The position numbers and the translations under genes are program-made. A model generated the notes under the pieces. It saw only the letters and a program-made list of their open reading frames with translations. It had not been told where the DNA came from and ran no database searches. From assembly GCF_010731115.1 (NCBI RefSeq), contig NZ_AP022616.1:682001-746000 (forward strand): DNA of 64,000 nucleotides, in the 5' to 3' direction. Each line of letters opens with the position of its first letter. Position 1 is the first letter of the stretch. Source of the DNA: Mycolicibacterium phocaicum (GTDB lineage: Bacteria; Actinomycetota; Actinomycetes; Mycobacteriales; Mycobacteriaceae). Below, in pieces: positions 1-8,245 of the stretch.

Positions 1-130
1 TCATGCGGGCGATGGCCTGAACGCCGGTCAGCAGGACGGGGCCGGCGCCGGAGCGGTACCGGTCATCGAGGTCGTAGGGCGCGGCGGGTTCGGCCGCTGC
101 GAGTTCGGATCGGGACAAGACACTGGTCAT
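1..130 (-). CDS. Indolepyruvate:ferredoxin oxidoreductase, N-terminal fragment (probable)
   Basis: Only the first 43 codons are inside the window, read leftward from an ATG at 130. The fragment contains DLDDRYRSGAGPVLLTGVQA, which I recognise as the start of the large actinobacterial indolepyruvate ferredoxin oxidoreductases. Those enzymes oxidatively decarboxylate aryl-pyruvates to aryl-acetyl-CoA. The call rests on this short stretch and on the adjacent Lrp/AsnC regulator, a family that often controls such amino-acid catabolic genes. A different thiamine-diphosphate enzyme cannot be excluded. The 162 bp between this start and the regulator's end (131-292) is AT-richer than its surroundings and probably holds the promoter. 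Confidence 0.55.
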   Translation of the reverse strand, partial: MTSVLSRSELAAAEPAAPYDLDDRYRSGAGPVLLTGVQAIARM

Positions 131-292
131 CGACAACCTCCACACTTTCCGCCACTCAGATCGCCAGTCATTAACGCGAACTATTAGCAATCAGTGCAGA
201 GAAATCTGCTCCTGTGGGTGATCTACGTCAACAGTCGACGAAAATATTGATCAGACTGCTCAATTGTGACGTGGCGCACTGTGACGCACGCA

Positions 293-775
293 TCATTTTG
301 TTCGACGTTGTGTCACGTGCTGCACCAGAGGCAGCGATCGGTATTCGACGGGTGTCGCCATCGCGAGCATGGTTTCGGAGTGCTTGACACCGTCGATCCG
401 GTGCACCCGCTGGATGACGCTGAGCAGTTCTTCCTGCGTCTGAGCGGCGATGCGGGCGAGCAGATCGGCCCGCCCCGTCGTGGCGTGGACCTCCAGCACA
501 TGGGGGACGTCCTGCAAGGCTTCGATGATGGCGTTCATCTTGGTCTGGTCGGTCTCGATGAAGACCAGCGCGTGTACCGCGAACCCGAGCTGCGACAGGT
601 TGATGTTGGGCGGGTAGCCGCGGACCAGGCCGGATTCCTCGAGTCGCTTCATGCGCGCCTGCACGGTGTTGCGGGCGACCTTCAGCCGCGACGCCAACTC
701 GAGAATCGGCGTCCGCGGATCGGCGGCCAGCTCCGACAGCAGCGCGGAATCGAGTGCGTCGAGCTTGATGGTCAT
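293..775 (-). CDS. Lrp/AsnC family transcriptional regulator
   Basis: A 160-aa protein of normal Lrp/AsnC length. The N-terminal winged helix-turn-helix covers about residues 5-60 (LDALDSALLSELAADPRTP, then LASRLKVARNTVQARMKRLE). The C-terminal RAM ligand-binding domain begins near residue 65 and contains the usual alternating strands (FAVHALVFIET, VLEVHATTGRADLLARI). These proteins bind DNA as dimers or octamers and respond to amino acids. The ATG at 775 is chosen because it starts exactly at the HTH; the frame stays open upstream into the OsmC gene but that part looks non-coding. It lies directly upstream of the indolepyruvate oxidoreductase gene on the same strand, so it may regulate it. 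Confidence 0.9.
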   Translation of the reverse strand: MTIKLDALDSALLSELAADPRTPILELASRLKVARNTVQARMKRLEESGLVRGYPPNINLSQLGFAVHALVFIETDQTKMNAIIEALQDVPHVLEVHATTGRADLLARIAAQTQEELLSVIQRVHRIDGVKHSETMLAMATPVEYRSLPLVQHVTQRRTK

Positions 776-804
776 GCGCCATTTTCCCACGGGGGCACCG
801 TGGG

Positions 805-1284
805 TCACGCCGATTCGGCGACGCTCACCTGTGCTTCGCACCGGACATCGAAGTTGACGGAATTGGCGATGAAACACAGGTGATGGGCCCGCTCGTGGAC
901 ACTCGTGAGGGCCTCGCGGTGCCGGTCGTCGGCGATCTCGACAACCGGACGCAGCACCACCTCGGTGAAGTACCCGCCGCCGTCGGGGGTTTGCGCCATG
1001 GTGCCCGACGGCTGGTCGGTGTATCCGGTGACGACGATGCCCTCCTGCGAGCACAGCGCGAGAACCCACAACATGTGGCACTGCGACAGCGAGGCCACCA
1101 AAAGCTCCTCGGGGTTCCAGCGCTGTGGGTCGCCGCGGAACGCGGGGTCGGCACTGCCGGCGATCGTGGGCTTGCCGTCGGCGCTGACGTCGTGTGCGCG
1201 GTCGTACTCGCGGTAGCCCGAGGTTCCGGTGCCGGTGTTGCCGATCCATGTCACATCGAGTTCGTAGTGGTGCGTCTTCGCCAT
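805..1284 (-). CDS. OsmC family peroxiredoxin-like protein
   Basis: A 159-aa protein. OsmC/Ohr proteins reduce organic hydroperoxides with two active-site cysteines. The first cysteine region is visible as EELLVASLSQCHMLW, and the second falls in the late helix ERAHHLCFIANSV. The opening MAKTHHYELDVTWIG is typical of this subfamily. The ATG at 1284 is preferred over the in-frame ATG at 1293: an AAGGGG ribosome site lies 9 nt before it but directly abuts the upstream ATG. It precedes the Lrp gene on the same strand with a short gap, so the two may be cotranscribed. The substrate is unknown. Confidence 0.9.
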   Translation of the reverse strand: MAKTHHYELDVTWIGNTGTGTSGYREYDRAHDVSADGKPTIAGSADPAFRGDPQRWNPEELLVASLSQCHMLWVLALCSQEGIVVTGYTDQPSGTMAQTPDGGGYFTEVVLRPVVEIADDRHREALTSVHERAHHLCFIANSVNFDVRCEAQVSVAESA

Positions 1285-1345
1285 GGCGGGCATCCCCTTC
1301 GTCGCTGCGCTCGCGTACCTCTGTTCTAGCGCACGCGCCCGAAGG

Positions 1346-2347
1346 TCAGTGCTTGCTCCGCCCGTGGTCGCCCTTCGCCTTGGTCTCGGACTGCTTGGAC
1401 TCGGACTTCTTGCTGTCGGACGTCTTGCTGTCGGACGTCTTGGTCGTCGACTCGTCGCTCTTGGCCGCGCGCTTGGCCTTCTTGGCCGGCTTGCTGGTCC
1501 CAGACTTCTGCGCCGTGGTTACCGACGAATCGTCCTGCTTCGTTTCCGATTTGGTGGCCTTGCCAGACCGCTTCCCGGTGACATCGGCAGCGGTGGGTTT
1601 CGATGCTGTGCTGGTTGATTCGGCGGTGGCGCGCGGCTCGGCAGTGGAGCGGGTCGCGACCGCCGCGGTCGGCCGCGGCGCGTGAGTGAGGACATTCGCC
1701 AGACCCTGGACCGAGGACACGACGTTGGCGACGGCCGTCAACGGATTATGCCCACTGAGGACAGAACCGACGCCCGTGGTGGACAGGGTGGCGACGGCGT
1801 AGTAGACGCCGACCGCTGCTCTTGCCACCCTGACGACGTAGATCACCGGGGTCAGCGGCGCGAGGTGGGGAGCCAGCGTGGCCGTCACGGTCTTGGTGGC
1901 ACCGGCGGCAGCGGCGCCTGCCTGTCCAATTCCGCTGACCAACTGCCGGACCTGGGGTGACGACGCGGCGCCGGGGAAGTCGGTGACCGTGCTGACCAGA
2001 CTCTGCAGGTGCGCCGTCGTCGACGTCACCTTCTGCACGGCCTCGTGCTCACCGGTGCTCTGATCGACCTGCGCGCTCAGCACCAGCAGCGGAAAGTCCG
2101 GTGTCTGCCAGTAGATTACGTCGGTGGCGACGGCCTGGGCCGCACCTCCGAGGTTGCCGGCGTACCGAATCGGGTTGAACGCGGCATCGATGGTCGCGGC
2201 CGTGAGCGCGTACCGGTACTCGGCGCTGTGCACCGTCGTCGGGTGCGTCGTCGGGTGCGTCGTCGGGAGAACCGGTGCGGCACTGGTGACCACGACCGCG
2301 GCCGAGCACACCACAGACAGCGTCACGGTCTGCGTCTTGATCCACAT
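1346..2347 (-). CDS. Secreted protein with Lys/Ser/Thr-rich tail, function unknown
   Basis: A 333-aa protein I cannot assign to a family. The first 25 residues form a probable signal peptide or anchor (TLSVVCSAAVVVTSAAPV). A (PTTH)-like repeat follows, encoded by three tandem copies of a 12-bp unit at 2235-2267. The central 60-220 region is Ala/Val/Thr-rich with several short hydrophobic stretches. From about residue 235 the chain is low complexity, full of K, S, T, E and D; within it a 15-bp unit is duplicated near 1412-1440, giving KTSDSKTSDSK. The stop of the upstream PE-PPE gene is 5 bp away, so the two form an operon and probably act together in the cell envelope. Confidence 0.7.
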   Translation of the reverse strand: MWIKTQTVTLSVVCSAAVVVTSAAPVLPTTHPTTHPTTVHSAEYRYALTAATIDAAFNPIRYAGNLGGAAQAVATDVIYWQTPDFPLLVLSAQVDQSTGEHEAVQKVTSTTAHLQSLVSTVTDFPGAASSPQVRQLVSGIGQAGAAAAGATKTVTATLAPHLAPLTPVIYVVRVARAAVGVYYAVATLSTTGVGSVLSGHNPLTAVANVVSSVQGLANVLTHAPRPTAAVATRSTAEPRATAESTSTASKPTAADVTGKRSGKATKSETKQDDSSVTTAQKSGTSKPAKKAKRAAKSDESTTKTSDSKTSDSKKSESKQSETKAKGDHGRSKH

Positions 2348-2352
2348 GCGAA

Positions 2353-3402
2353 TTACCTCCTCGATTCCCCGCCGCGGCGAGATTTCCGAAAACCGAACCC
2401 CCGCTGAGGTTTCGGTGCTTTCTCTTTGTCTTCTTTTGCGCTGCCAGAATCCTTGGCAGCAGATGGTTTCGCGGCCGTCGGTTTCAGTGCCGACGGCTTG
2501 AGGGTCGGTGGTTTGTGGGCCCTTGCCGCCAGGGTGGCGATCGACGGTCGGGGAGCGGGATCGCGCGGCGCGACCTCCGGGCGGCGGACGTAGGCGCGGT
2601 CGATCTGCGGTCGGAGCAGCGCGTCGATGAGGGACGTGTTCAGCCCGGCATCACGCAACGGTTGCGTGAGCGGCAGCCGGGCCGTGGGCACCACGTAATG
2701 CGTGATGGTGCCGCCGGCGGCGTTGGTGCGGACGGTCTTGAGCGTTCCCGGTGTCGCCGGGTTGGCTGCCGACCCGTAATCGGTGTGCACGAATCCGATT
2801 CCCATGACGGCGTTGAGGACGGCCAGACGCGTTGGTTTGTCCCGCCAATCGGAGAAGCCGTCGTATTCGCGAACGATCTCGGTGGTGGGGTAGGCGCTTG
2901 CCCGGGGCACGTTCGGCGCGAACAGTTGCAGTGCCCGATTCTTGGTGGTGATACCGCCTGTGGTGTTCTGCGGGTCGCCGAAGGTCACGAACTGCAGATT
3001 GTCCGCACGGCGCCCACCGAACGAATCCCGCAGCGACTGGGCGAGTTTCACGTAGTTCAGGACGATGGCGCCCTGGCTCAGACCGGCGAGGGTGACGCCG
3101 GCGCCGTCGGGAACCGTGGCGAGGGTTGCGTCCACCTTCGCGGTCCCGATAACGGCGTCCGCGGCGAACAGGAGGCCGGCGGGGTACCCGATGCCATGGA
3201 TGGTTCCGCTGGAATCCAGGTATCCGTCGGCCAGTCCGAGGGCCTCCTGGGAGGTCGGCGACACGTCGCACAGGCAGGTGCCCTGCAGGTAGAAGGTGAC
3301 GCCGGGGCTTTCGTCCGATGCCGTCGCCGACGGCTGCACACTGATCGTCATAGAGAGTGCGACGACGAAACCTATTGCACTGCAGCGGTTCAGGCCGGCC
3401 AC
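2353..3402 (-). CDS. Secreted PE-PPE-domain hydrolase (serine alpha/beta fold)
   Basis: A 349-aa protein with a signal peptide in residues 1-28 (cleavage near SATAS). The body matches the PE-PPE C-terminal domain, a serine alpha/beta hydrolase with cutinase/lipase-like fold: the nucleophile elbow is GLSQGA, followed by FVTFGDPQN and later conserved blocks such as YDGFSDWRDKPT and GFVHTDYG. There is no PE or PPE N-terminal domain, so the hydrolase domain is used alone behind a signal peptide. The last 70 residues are Pro/Lys-rich and probably disordered. It overlaps no neighbour and sits 5 bp before an uncharacterised secreted gene. Envelope lipid ester hydrolysis is the likely role; the substrate is not visible. 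Confidence 0.85.
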   Translation of the reverse strand: MAGLNRCSAIGFVVALSMTISVQPSATASDESPGVTFYLQGTCLCDVSPTSQEALGLADGYLDSSGTIHGIGYPAGLLFAADAVIGTAKVDATLATVPDGAGVTLAGLSQGAIVLNYVKLAQSLRDSFGGRRADNLQFVTFGDPQNTTGGITTKNRALQLFAPNVPRASAYPTTEIVREYDGFSDWRDKPTRLAVLNAVMGIGFVHTDYGSAANPATPGTLKTVRTNAAGGTITHYVVPTARLPLTQPLRDAGLNTSLIDALLRPQIDRAYVRRPEVAPRDPAPRPSIATLAARAHKPPTLKPSALKPTAAKPSAAKDSGSAKEDKEKAPKPQRGFGFRKSRRGGESRR

Positions 3403-3660
3403 GGGGCAGTTTCCAATCTGTGTACGGGGATCCGATGGATACGCAGCGCACCACCATTGGCGCGACGCTGTCGCGGTGGTGACTTGCTTGGGGTTTCGCT
3501 GATCAGTCAGCGGCGGTGATGGCGGCGTTGAGCGGGAGATTCTCGCCGGCGCGTGTGTAGGCCCTGCCGTCCCCGACTACCCCCGTTTTGGCGCCTCAGT
3601 ACAACATTGACCACGAAAATTAACACCGTTGCAGCATTCTCGCATGCCATGAGACGCAGG

Positions 3661-4134
3661 TCACGGCCGGAATACCACCCAGCGCATCGCGGCGTACATG
3701 TACACCGCCTCGCAACCTCCCGAGACAATCCGGGCGATGTGGTACTCGACGCCGAGGGCCGACAATCCGGTCGAGACGCCCAGGATGAAGGCAAGGTAAT
3801 TGACCGCGACCACCACGACGTAGATGGCGAGCTGCGGGCCGACCGCGCTGTGCGAACTGAAGTTGAAGGTTCGGTTCAGCACGTAGCTCAGCCCGAACGC
3901 GCACCCGTACGACACCGTGACCGCCACCGCCAGTGGCGATCCCAACCCGTCCCGCAATGCGGTCAGCAACAACAGGTCGATCGCGAACGTGCCGCCGTTG
4001 ATCACTGCGAAGCCCAGGAACGTCGGAGCGACAACCGATTTGAGCCCGAAGGGCAACCGGCTGACGACCAGTTCGCAGCCACGGTGGAAGCTGTCGACGG
4101 CGCGCTGCAGGCCACCTGCCGCGTCGACGGTCAC
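3661..4134 (-). CDS. GtrA-like membrane protein
   Basis: A 157-aa protein with four predicted membrane segments and the GtrA signature: FGLSYVLNRTFNF in the loop after helix 2 and an RWVVF ending. GtrA-like proteins take part in translocating or modifying polyprenyl-linked sugars; some mycobacterial members act in arabinogalactan assembly. The ATG at 4134 gives the expected length, with a 40-residue cytoplasmic lead before helix 1. It is divergent from the transporter gene that starts at 4228. The 258-bp stretch 3403-3660 between this gene and the PE-PPE gene shows no ORF with coding character. Confidence 0.85.
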   Translation of the reverse strand: MTVDAAGGLQRAVDSFHRGCELVVSRLPFGLKSVVAPTFLGFAVINGGTFAIDLLLLTALRDGLGSPLAVAVTVSYGCAFGLSYVLNRTFNFSSHSAVGPQLAIYVVVVAVNYLAFILGVSTGLSALGVEYHIARIVSGGCEAVYMYAAMRWVVFRP

Positions 4135-4227
4135 GCGGGCACTGTGTCATGGGCCGGCGTCGTCCAGGTAGCTGGCAGGCGAACTCTGCGCTTCGGGCGC
4201 GGGCGGCGTCCCGTAATCTCCACACCG

Positions 4228-4833
4228 ATGAGCCTGGCCACGATCACCCAAGCCATCGCGACCTTCGCCGTCACCAACATCGACGACCTTGTGGTGCTCG
4301 CCGTGTTCTTCGGCCAGGCGCGTGGCCACCGCAGCGCGGCCATGCGGGTGATCGCCGGGCAGTACCTGGGTTTCGTGGCCATCGTGGCGGTGTCCGTATG
4401 TACCGCGCTTGCGGGTGCGGCACTGCTGCCGGCTGGCGTGCTGCCCTATCTCGGCCTGCTGCCGATCATGTTGGGGCTCAGGGCCGCTTGGGTGGCGTGG
4501 CGGCGCCGGGGCGGCGAACCGCCGGATGGTGAGGGCGGGCCGGCACCGTGCGCTCCGGGTGTCTGGCAGGTCGCCGGTGTGACGTTCGCGAACGGCGGCG
4601 ACAACGTCGGTGTCTACGTGCCGATGTTCGCGGTCGCCACGGCAGGCACGGTCGCGTTGTACGTGACGGTGTTTCTCGTCGGGGTCGGGGTCTGGTGCGT
4701 CGTCGGCCGATACTTCGCCGCCCACCGCGTCGTCGCCGACACGTTCACGCGGTGGGGACACCTCATCCTGCCGGTGGTGCTGATTGCCGTCGGGACCACG
4801 ATCCTCGTCGAAGGCGGCGTGTTCGCGCGGTGA
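4228..4833 (+). CDS. Cadmium resistance transporter family (CadD-like) membrane protein
   Basis: A 201-aa polytopic protein with about six hydrophobic helices. It matches the Cad/CadD family by its opening (ITQAIATFAVTNIDDLVVLAVFF) and by the mirrored internal motif VTFANGGDNVGVYVPMF. The two acidic membrane motifs TNIDD and NGGDN are the likely metal-binding sites. Members export cadmium or act on other divalent cations; the ion here is not known. The frame is open upstream, but the ATG at 4228 lies right at the first helix. It ends 19 bp before the WS/DGAT start, so cotranscription is possible. Confidence 0.82.
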   Translation: MSLATITQAIATFAVTNIDDLVVLAVFFGQARGHRSAAMRVIAGQYLGFVAIVAVSVCTALAGAALLPAGVLPYLGLLPIMLGLRAAWVAWRRRGGEPPDGEGGPAPCAPGVWQVAGVTFANGGDNVGVYVPMFAVATAGTVALYVTVFLVGVGVWCVVGRYFAAHRVVADTFTRWGHLILPVVLIAVGTTILVEGGVFAR

Positions 4834-4852
4834 CCGCAGTAAGTTCACCCGG

Positions 4853-6262
4853 GTGACCAGCAGACGACTGTCCCCGCTCGACTCGATGTTCCTGGCGGCC
4901 GAATCTCCCGAGACGATGATGCATGTGGCCGGGCTCATGCAGTTCCGTCCGACATCGGGCGACGCCGGGGACATCCTGAATCTGCTGCGCGACGAAATCT
5001 ACGGGTCCAACGAGATCGAGCCACCGTGGAACATGAAGCTGCAGACGCCATGGTTCCTGCTGAATCCGCTGCAGCGCTGGGTCGAGGACCCGAAGTTCGA
5101 CGTCATGTATCACGTCCGACGGTCTGCGTTGCCCCGTCCCGGCGATCAGCGCGAACTGGGAATCCTGATCTCCCGCTTGCACGCTCGGCAGCTGGACCTG
5201 ACGCGACCGCCCTGGGAACTGCACATCATCGAGGGCCTCGACGACGGCAACGTCGCGTTGTACGTGAAGATGCACCATTCACTCGTCGACGGCTATACGG
5301 CGATGAAGACGCTGATCCGGTCGATGTCGACCGACCCGTCCGATACCGACACCCCGTTGTTCTTCCGGAACCCGGTGCCGAAGCGGGAGCGCAAGAAGGA
5401 CGAGAAGGACAGCGGCCTCATTCCCGACATCGGCGGGCTGCTGCGGTCCATCACCTCGGAGTTGTCGACCGTCATCGATCTGCCTGCCGCGTTCGCCAAG
5501 CTGGCGGTGACCGCCGTCAGCAGGAGCAATCCGCTTGTCGGCCCGGGCCGGGCGCCGCACACCATCTTCAACGGCCGCATCGGCCGGAGCCGGCGGTTCG
5601 CCACACAGCAGTACGACATCGCACGCTTGCGGGCCGTCGCCGATGCGGCGGGCGCCACCCTCAACGATGTCGCGCTCGCGATCTGCGGCGGTGGACTGCG
5701 TGACTATCTCCTCGGACTCGACGCACTGCCCGAGAAATCGCTGATTGCCATGCTGCCGGTCAACATTCGGCCGAAAGACGATCCCGGCGGCGGCAACGCC
5801 GTCGGCGCCATACTCGCAACCCTCGGTACCGACCTCGCCGACGCCCGCGAGCGGATCGAAACCATCAGCGCGTCGACGAAAGCGGCCAAGGACCAATTGT
5901 CGGGAATGACCAGTACGGCGATTCTCGCCTACACCGCGGCGCTGATGGCGCCGTTCCTCGTGCAGACCGGGGCGGCGACCGTGGGTGCCCCGAAGGTGGC
6001 CCCGGCGTCCTACAACGTCATCTTGTCGAATGTGCCCGGGCCCGACTATTCGCTGTACTTCCGGGGCAACGAGCTCGTGTCCACCTATCCGGTGTCCATA
6101 CCCGTCCACGGCGTCGGCCTGAACATCACCTGCCAAAGCTACTCGGGCACTTTGAATTTCGGCTTCACCGGCTGCCGCGACTCGATGCCGCACATGCAGA
6201 AGCTGGCAATAAAGACCGGCGAGGCGTTGGTGGCGCTGGAGCAGGCCTATGGTCTGCTGTGA
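4853..6262 (+). CDS. Wax ester synthase/diacylglycerol acyltransferase (WS/DGAT)
   Basis: A 469-aa protein of normal family length. It joins fatty acyl-CoA to diacylglycerol or a fatty alcohol to make storage lipids. The catalytic HHxxxDG motif is present as HHSLVDG, with the first His at residue 141. The family opening LSPLDSMFLAAES and the C-terminal NVILSNVPGP block are also clear. The GTG at 4853 is chosen because it starts exactly at the conserved N-terminus; the open frame upstream overlaps the transporter gene. Mycobacteria carry many paralogues, so substrate choice cannot be read from this copy. Confidence 0.95.
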   Translation: MTSRRLSPLDSMFLAAESPETMMHVAGLMQFRPTSGDAGDILNLLRDEIYGSNEIEPPWNMKLQTPWFLLNPLQRWVEDPKFDVMYHVRRSALPRPGDQRELGILISRLHARQLDLTRPPWELHIIEGLDDGNVALYVKMHHSLVDGYTAMKTLIRSMSTDPSDTDTPLFFRNPVPKRERKKDEKDSGLIPDIGGLLRSITSELSTVIDLPAAFAKLAVTAVSRSNPLVGPGRAPHTIFNGRIGRSRRFATQQYDIARLRAVADAAGATLNDVALAICGGGLRDYLLGLDALPEKSLIAMLPVNIRPKDDPGGGNAVGAILATLGTDLADARERIETISASTKAAKDQLSGMTSTAILAYTAALMAPFLVQTGAATVGAPKVAPASYNVILSNVPGPDYSLYFRGNELVSTYPVSIPVHGVGLNITCQSYSGTLNFGFTGCRDSMPHMQKLAIKTGEALVALEQAYGLL

Positions 6263-6368
6263 AAACAGTGTGTAAAAGCAATTGACCCAAGTGCCGAAAC
6301 GAACCTTCACAGCAGACGCAAGGGTGCTACCTTCACCGGACCAGTTAGCGCCGGAGAGTGGGTATGAA

Positions 6369-6680
6369 ATGAGCGCAACGACGACGCGATTCGCTCGCAT
6401 GTCAATGGGGGCAGCAACGTTTGGCGTTGCATCCGCGGTGGCGGCTTTGATCAGCATGCCGCTCGCGCACGCCGACGAACTCACGTGCTCGGACGGCCTG
6501 GTCGCCTCCGAAGGCACCTGCGTGGCCCCGGCCGACGGCCCCGCGGCTCCGGAGGCGGCACAAGGTCCGTTCAATGCGCCGGAGTCGTCTCTGGACGATC
6601 CGAGCTTGTTCACGCCGCCCTACGAGCTCACCGAAGGCGAAGTCGCTTCGCCCGGGTACAACGGCGGCGGCCGGCGGTAA
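6369..6680 (+). CDS. Small secreted protein, unknown function
   Basis: A 103-aa protein with a signal peptide (hydrophobic core about residues 12-35, cleavage near AHADE). The mature part is short, acidic and Pro-rich, with one cysteine pair (LTCSDG and EGTCVAP) that could form a disulphide. The ATG at 6369 is preceded by a purine-rich GGAGAGTGGG. It ends 7 bp before the Rieske gene, so the two are probably cotranscribed and both exported. I do not recognise a family. Confidence 0.75.
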   Translation: MSATTTRFARMSMGAATFGVASAVAALISMPLAHADELTCSDGLVASEGTCVAPADGPAAPEAAQGPFNAPESSLDDPSLFTPPYELTEGEVASPGYNGGGRR

Positions 6681-6687
6681 GCCTCGC

Positions 6688-7116
6688 ATGATCGAGGCCG
6701 GGCACCCGAGCCGTCGTGGGGTACTCCTCGGCGCGGGTGCTGTCGGTGCGGGGATGGTGGTTGCCGCCTGCGGCGGTAAAGAGGCGCCGCCGTCGGGCGG
6801 CCAGTCCGCGAGCAGTGAGTCCAAGGCCGCGTCTCCATCGGTGAAGACTGCTGAGGTACCGGTGGGCGGCGGCGTGGTTCTCCCGGAGGCGAAAGTCGTC
6901 GTCACTCAGCCGAAGGCCGGCGAGTTCAAGGCGTTCAGCGCGGTGTGTACACACAAGCAGTGCACGGTGTCGAAGGTCGCCGACGGCACCATCGACTGTC
7001 CTTGTCACGGAAGCACATTCAGTATCGCGGACGGCGCCGTTGTGAAGGGTCCGGCGGACGAGCCGCTGGCTCCGAAGACGGTGACGGTCAGCGGGGACAC
7101 GCTGACCGTCACCTGA
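6688..7116 (+). CDS. Exported Rieske [2Fe-2S] lipoprotein
   Basis: A 142-aa protein with a twin-arginine leader (PSRRGVLLGAGAVG) that ends in a lipobox-like VVAAC, suggesting Tat export and lipid anchoring. The C-terminal Rieske fold has both cluster motifs, CTHKQC and CPCHGS, which supply the two Cys and two His ligands. It lacks the membrane helix arrangement and length of a cytochrome bc1 Rieske subunit, so it is more likely a stand-alone periplasmic electron carrier. The redox partner is not evident here. Its last codons form one arm of a long hairpin (see 7080-7113). Confidence 0.9.
   Translation: MIEAGHPSRRGVLLGAGAVGAGMVVAACGGKEAPPSGGQSASSESKAASPSVKTAEVPVGGGVVLPEAKVVVTQPKAGEFKAFSAVCTHKQCTVSKVADGTIDCPCHGSTFSIADGAVVKGPADEPLAPKTVTVSGDTLTVT
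7080..7113. terminator. 14-bp perfect hairpin between convergent genes
   Basis: GGTGACGGTCAGCG (7080-7093) and CGCTGACCGTCACC (7100-7113) are exact inverse complements around a 6-nt loop. The stem sits inside the last codons of the Rieske gene and abuts its stop codon; the convergent small secreted gene ends at 7120. There is no U-tract, as is common in mycobacterial terminators. It probably ends transcription from both sides. Confidence 0.7.
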
Positions 7117-7119
7117 CTG

Positions 7120-7368
7120 CTACACCGAGCCGTCACAGCTGCGGATCCCTGCGGCGACCGGCCGGCCCGGGGGATCAGGCTGCGGGTTGAAGCCGTGGAT
7201 CACGCCAGGATTGGTGACCTGCGGATGGCCGACAGTCACCGGCTTGGTCGGCGGTTCCGGCTGCGGATTGAACGCCTGGGCCGTGCCCGAAGCCAGTCCG
7301 AAACCGATGAGCGTCAGGCCGCCCGACAGCAGCGCCGTGCCCGCGGCCTTTTTGATGGTGGTGATCAT
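7120..7368 (-). CDS. Small secreted protein with FNPQP repeats
   Basis: An 82-aa protein with a clear signal peptide (cleavage near AQAF) and an ideal GAGGGAGA ribosome site. The mature 50 residues carry two copies of FNPQPxPP (FNPQPEPP and FNPQPDPP) about 27 residues apart. No domain is recognised. The repeats suggest an extended, proline-rich surface or secreted peptide. It converges with the Rieske gene, separated by only 3 bp. Confidence 0.75.
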   Translation of the reverse strand: MITTIKKAAGTALLSGGLTLIGFGLASGTAQAFNPQPEPPTKPVTVGHPQVTNPGVIHGFNPQPDPPGRPVAAGIRSCDGSV

Positions 7369-7510
7369 GGTGTCTCCCTCTCGCTGGTTCGGTAATGGTG
7401 AGACGCCGCCCTTGGCGGATTCTTGGCAGATTCCTGCGGCCGGCGGCTATCGCCCGCCGTCTGCTGTGTGTCAGCATGGAAAACGCCGGTCGTAGTTAGC
7501 TGGAGCTGAT

Positions 7511-8245
7511 ATGGACGTCATCGAGCTGTTCCAAGCCAAGCGGTTACCCCACCTCGCCGGGGTCGCCACGGTCGTCGCTTCCGCCTTCGTGAGTGCCCCG
7601 GCACCACCCGCGTCCGCTGATCCCTGCCCCGATGTCGAGGTGGTGTTCGCCCGCGGCACCAGCGAACCGCCGGGTGTCGGGATGGCCGGCCGCGCGTTGG
7701 TCGACGCGCTGCAGGCGCAGGCGGGGAACAAGTCGGTCGCGGTGTATCCGGTGAACTATGCGGCCAGCAGCGACTTCGGGAATCGTCTGGATTTCGTGCA
7801 GAGCGTCGTCGACGGGGTCAAGGACGCCGCCACGCACGTCGAGGCCACCGCGGCGAACTGCCCGAAGACCAGGATCGTCCTCGGTGGATATTCCCAGGGC
7901 GCGGTGGTTTCGGGATTCACGACCGCGAACGCGCTGCCGAAGGAGATCCCGGCGGATCTGGCGGAGTACAGCTGGTATGCGCCCAAGCCGATGCCGCCGG
8001 CGGTCGCCAACCACGTTGCGGCACTTGTGCTGTTCGGGAAGCCTTCGACCCAGTTCATGACGGACATCGGCGCGCCACCGATCGCCATCGGACCCGCATA
8101 CGTGGCCAAGACGATCGAGTTGTGCGTGCCCGACGACACCATCTGCAACGGGGCGCCTGCCGGTGGGCCGTCGTTTGCCCACATCACCTACGGGTCGAAC
8201 GGAATGGCCGACCAAGCCGCGACTTTCGTCGTCGGAAGGCTGTGA
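7511..8245 (+). CDS. Cutinase family secreted esterase
   Basis: A 244-aa protein with a signal peptide (residues 1 to about 36, ending PASADP). It shows the whole cutinase pattern: CPDVEVVFARGTSEPPG, the nucleophile motif GGYSQGA with Ser near residue 128, the Asp in CVPDDTICNG, and the His in FAHITYG. Four cysteines fit the two family disulphides. Mycobacterial cutinase-like proteins hydrolyse esters, lipids or phospholipids outside the cell. The stop codon overlaps the next gene's GTG start by 4 bp, so translation is coupled. Confidence 0.95.
   Translation: MDVIELFQAKRLPHLAGVATVVASAFVSAPAPPASADPCPDVEVVFARGTSEPPGVGMAGRALVDALQAQAGNKSVAVYPVNYAASSDFGNRLDFVQSVVDGVKDAATHVEATAANCPKTRIVLGGYSQGAVVSGFTTANALPKEIPADLAEYSWYAPKPMPPAVANHVAALVLFGKPSTQFMTDIGAPPIAIGPAYVAKTIELCVPDDTICNGAPAGGPSFAHITYGSNGMADQAATFVVGRL

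Noticed and set aside
5279..6613. Minus-strand frame of about 440 codons opposite the WS/DGAT gene
   Set aside because: No domain or ribosome site, and composition (R, G, H, Q-rich) is that of an antisense shadow.
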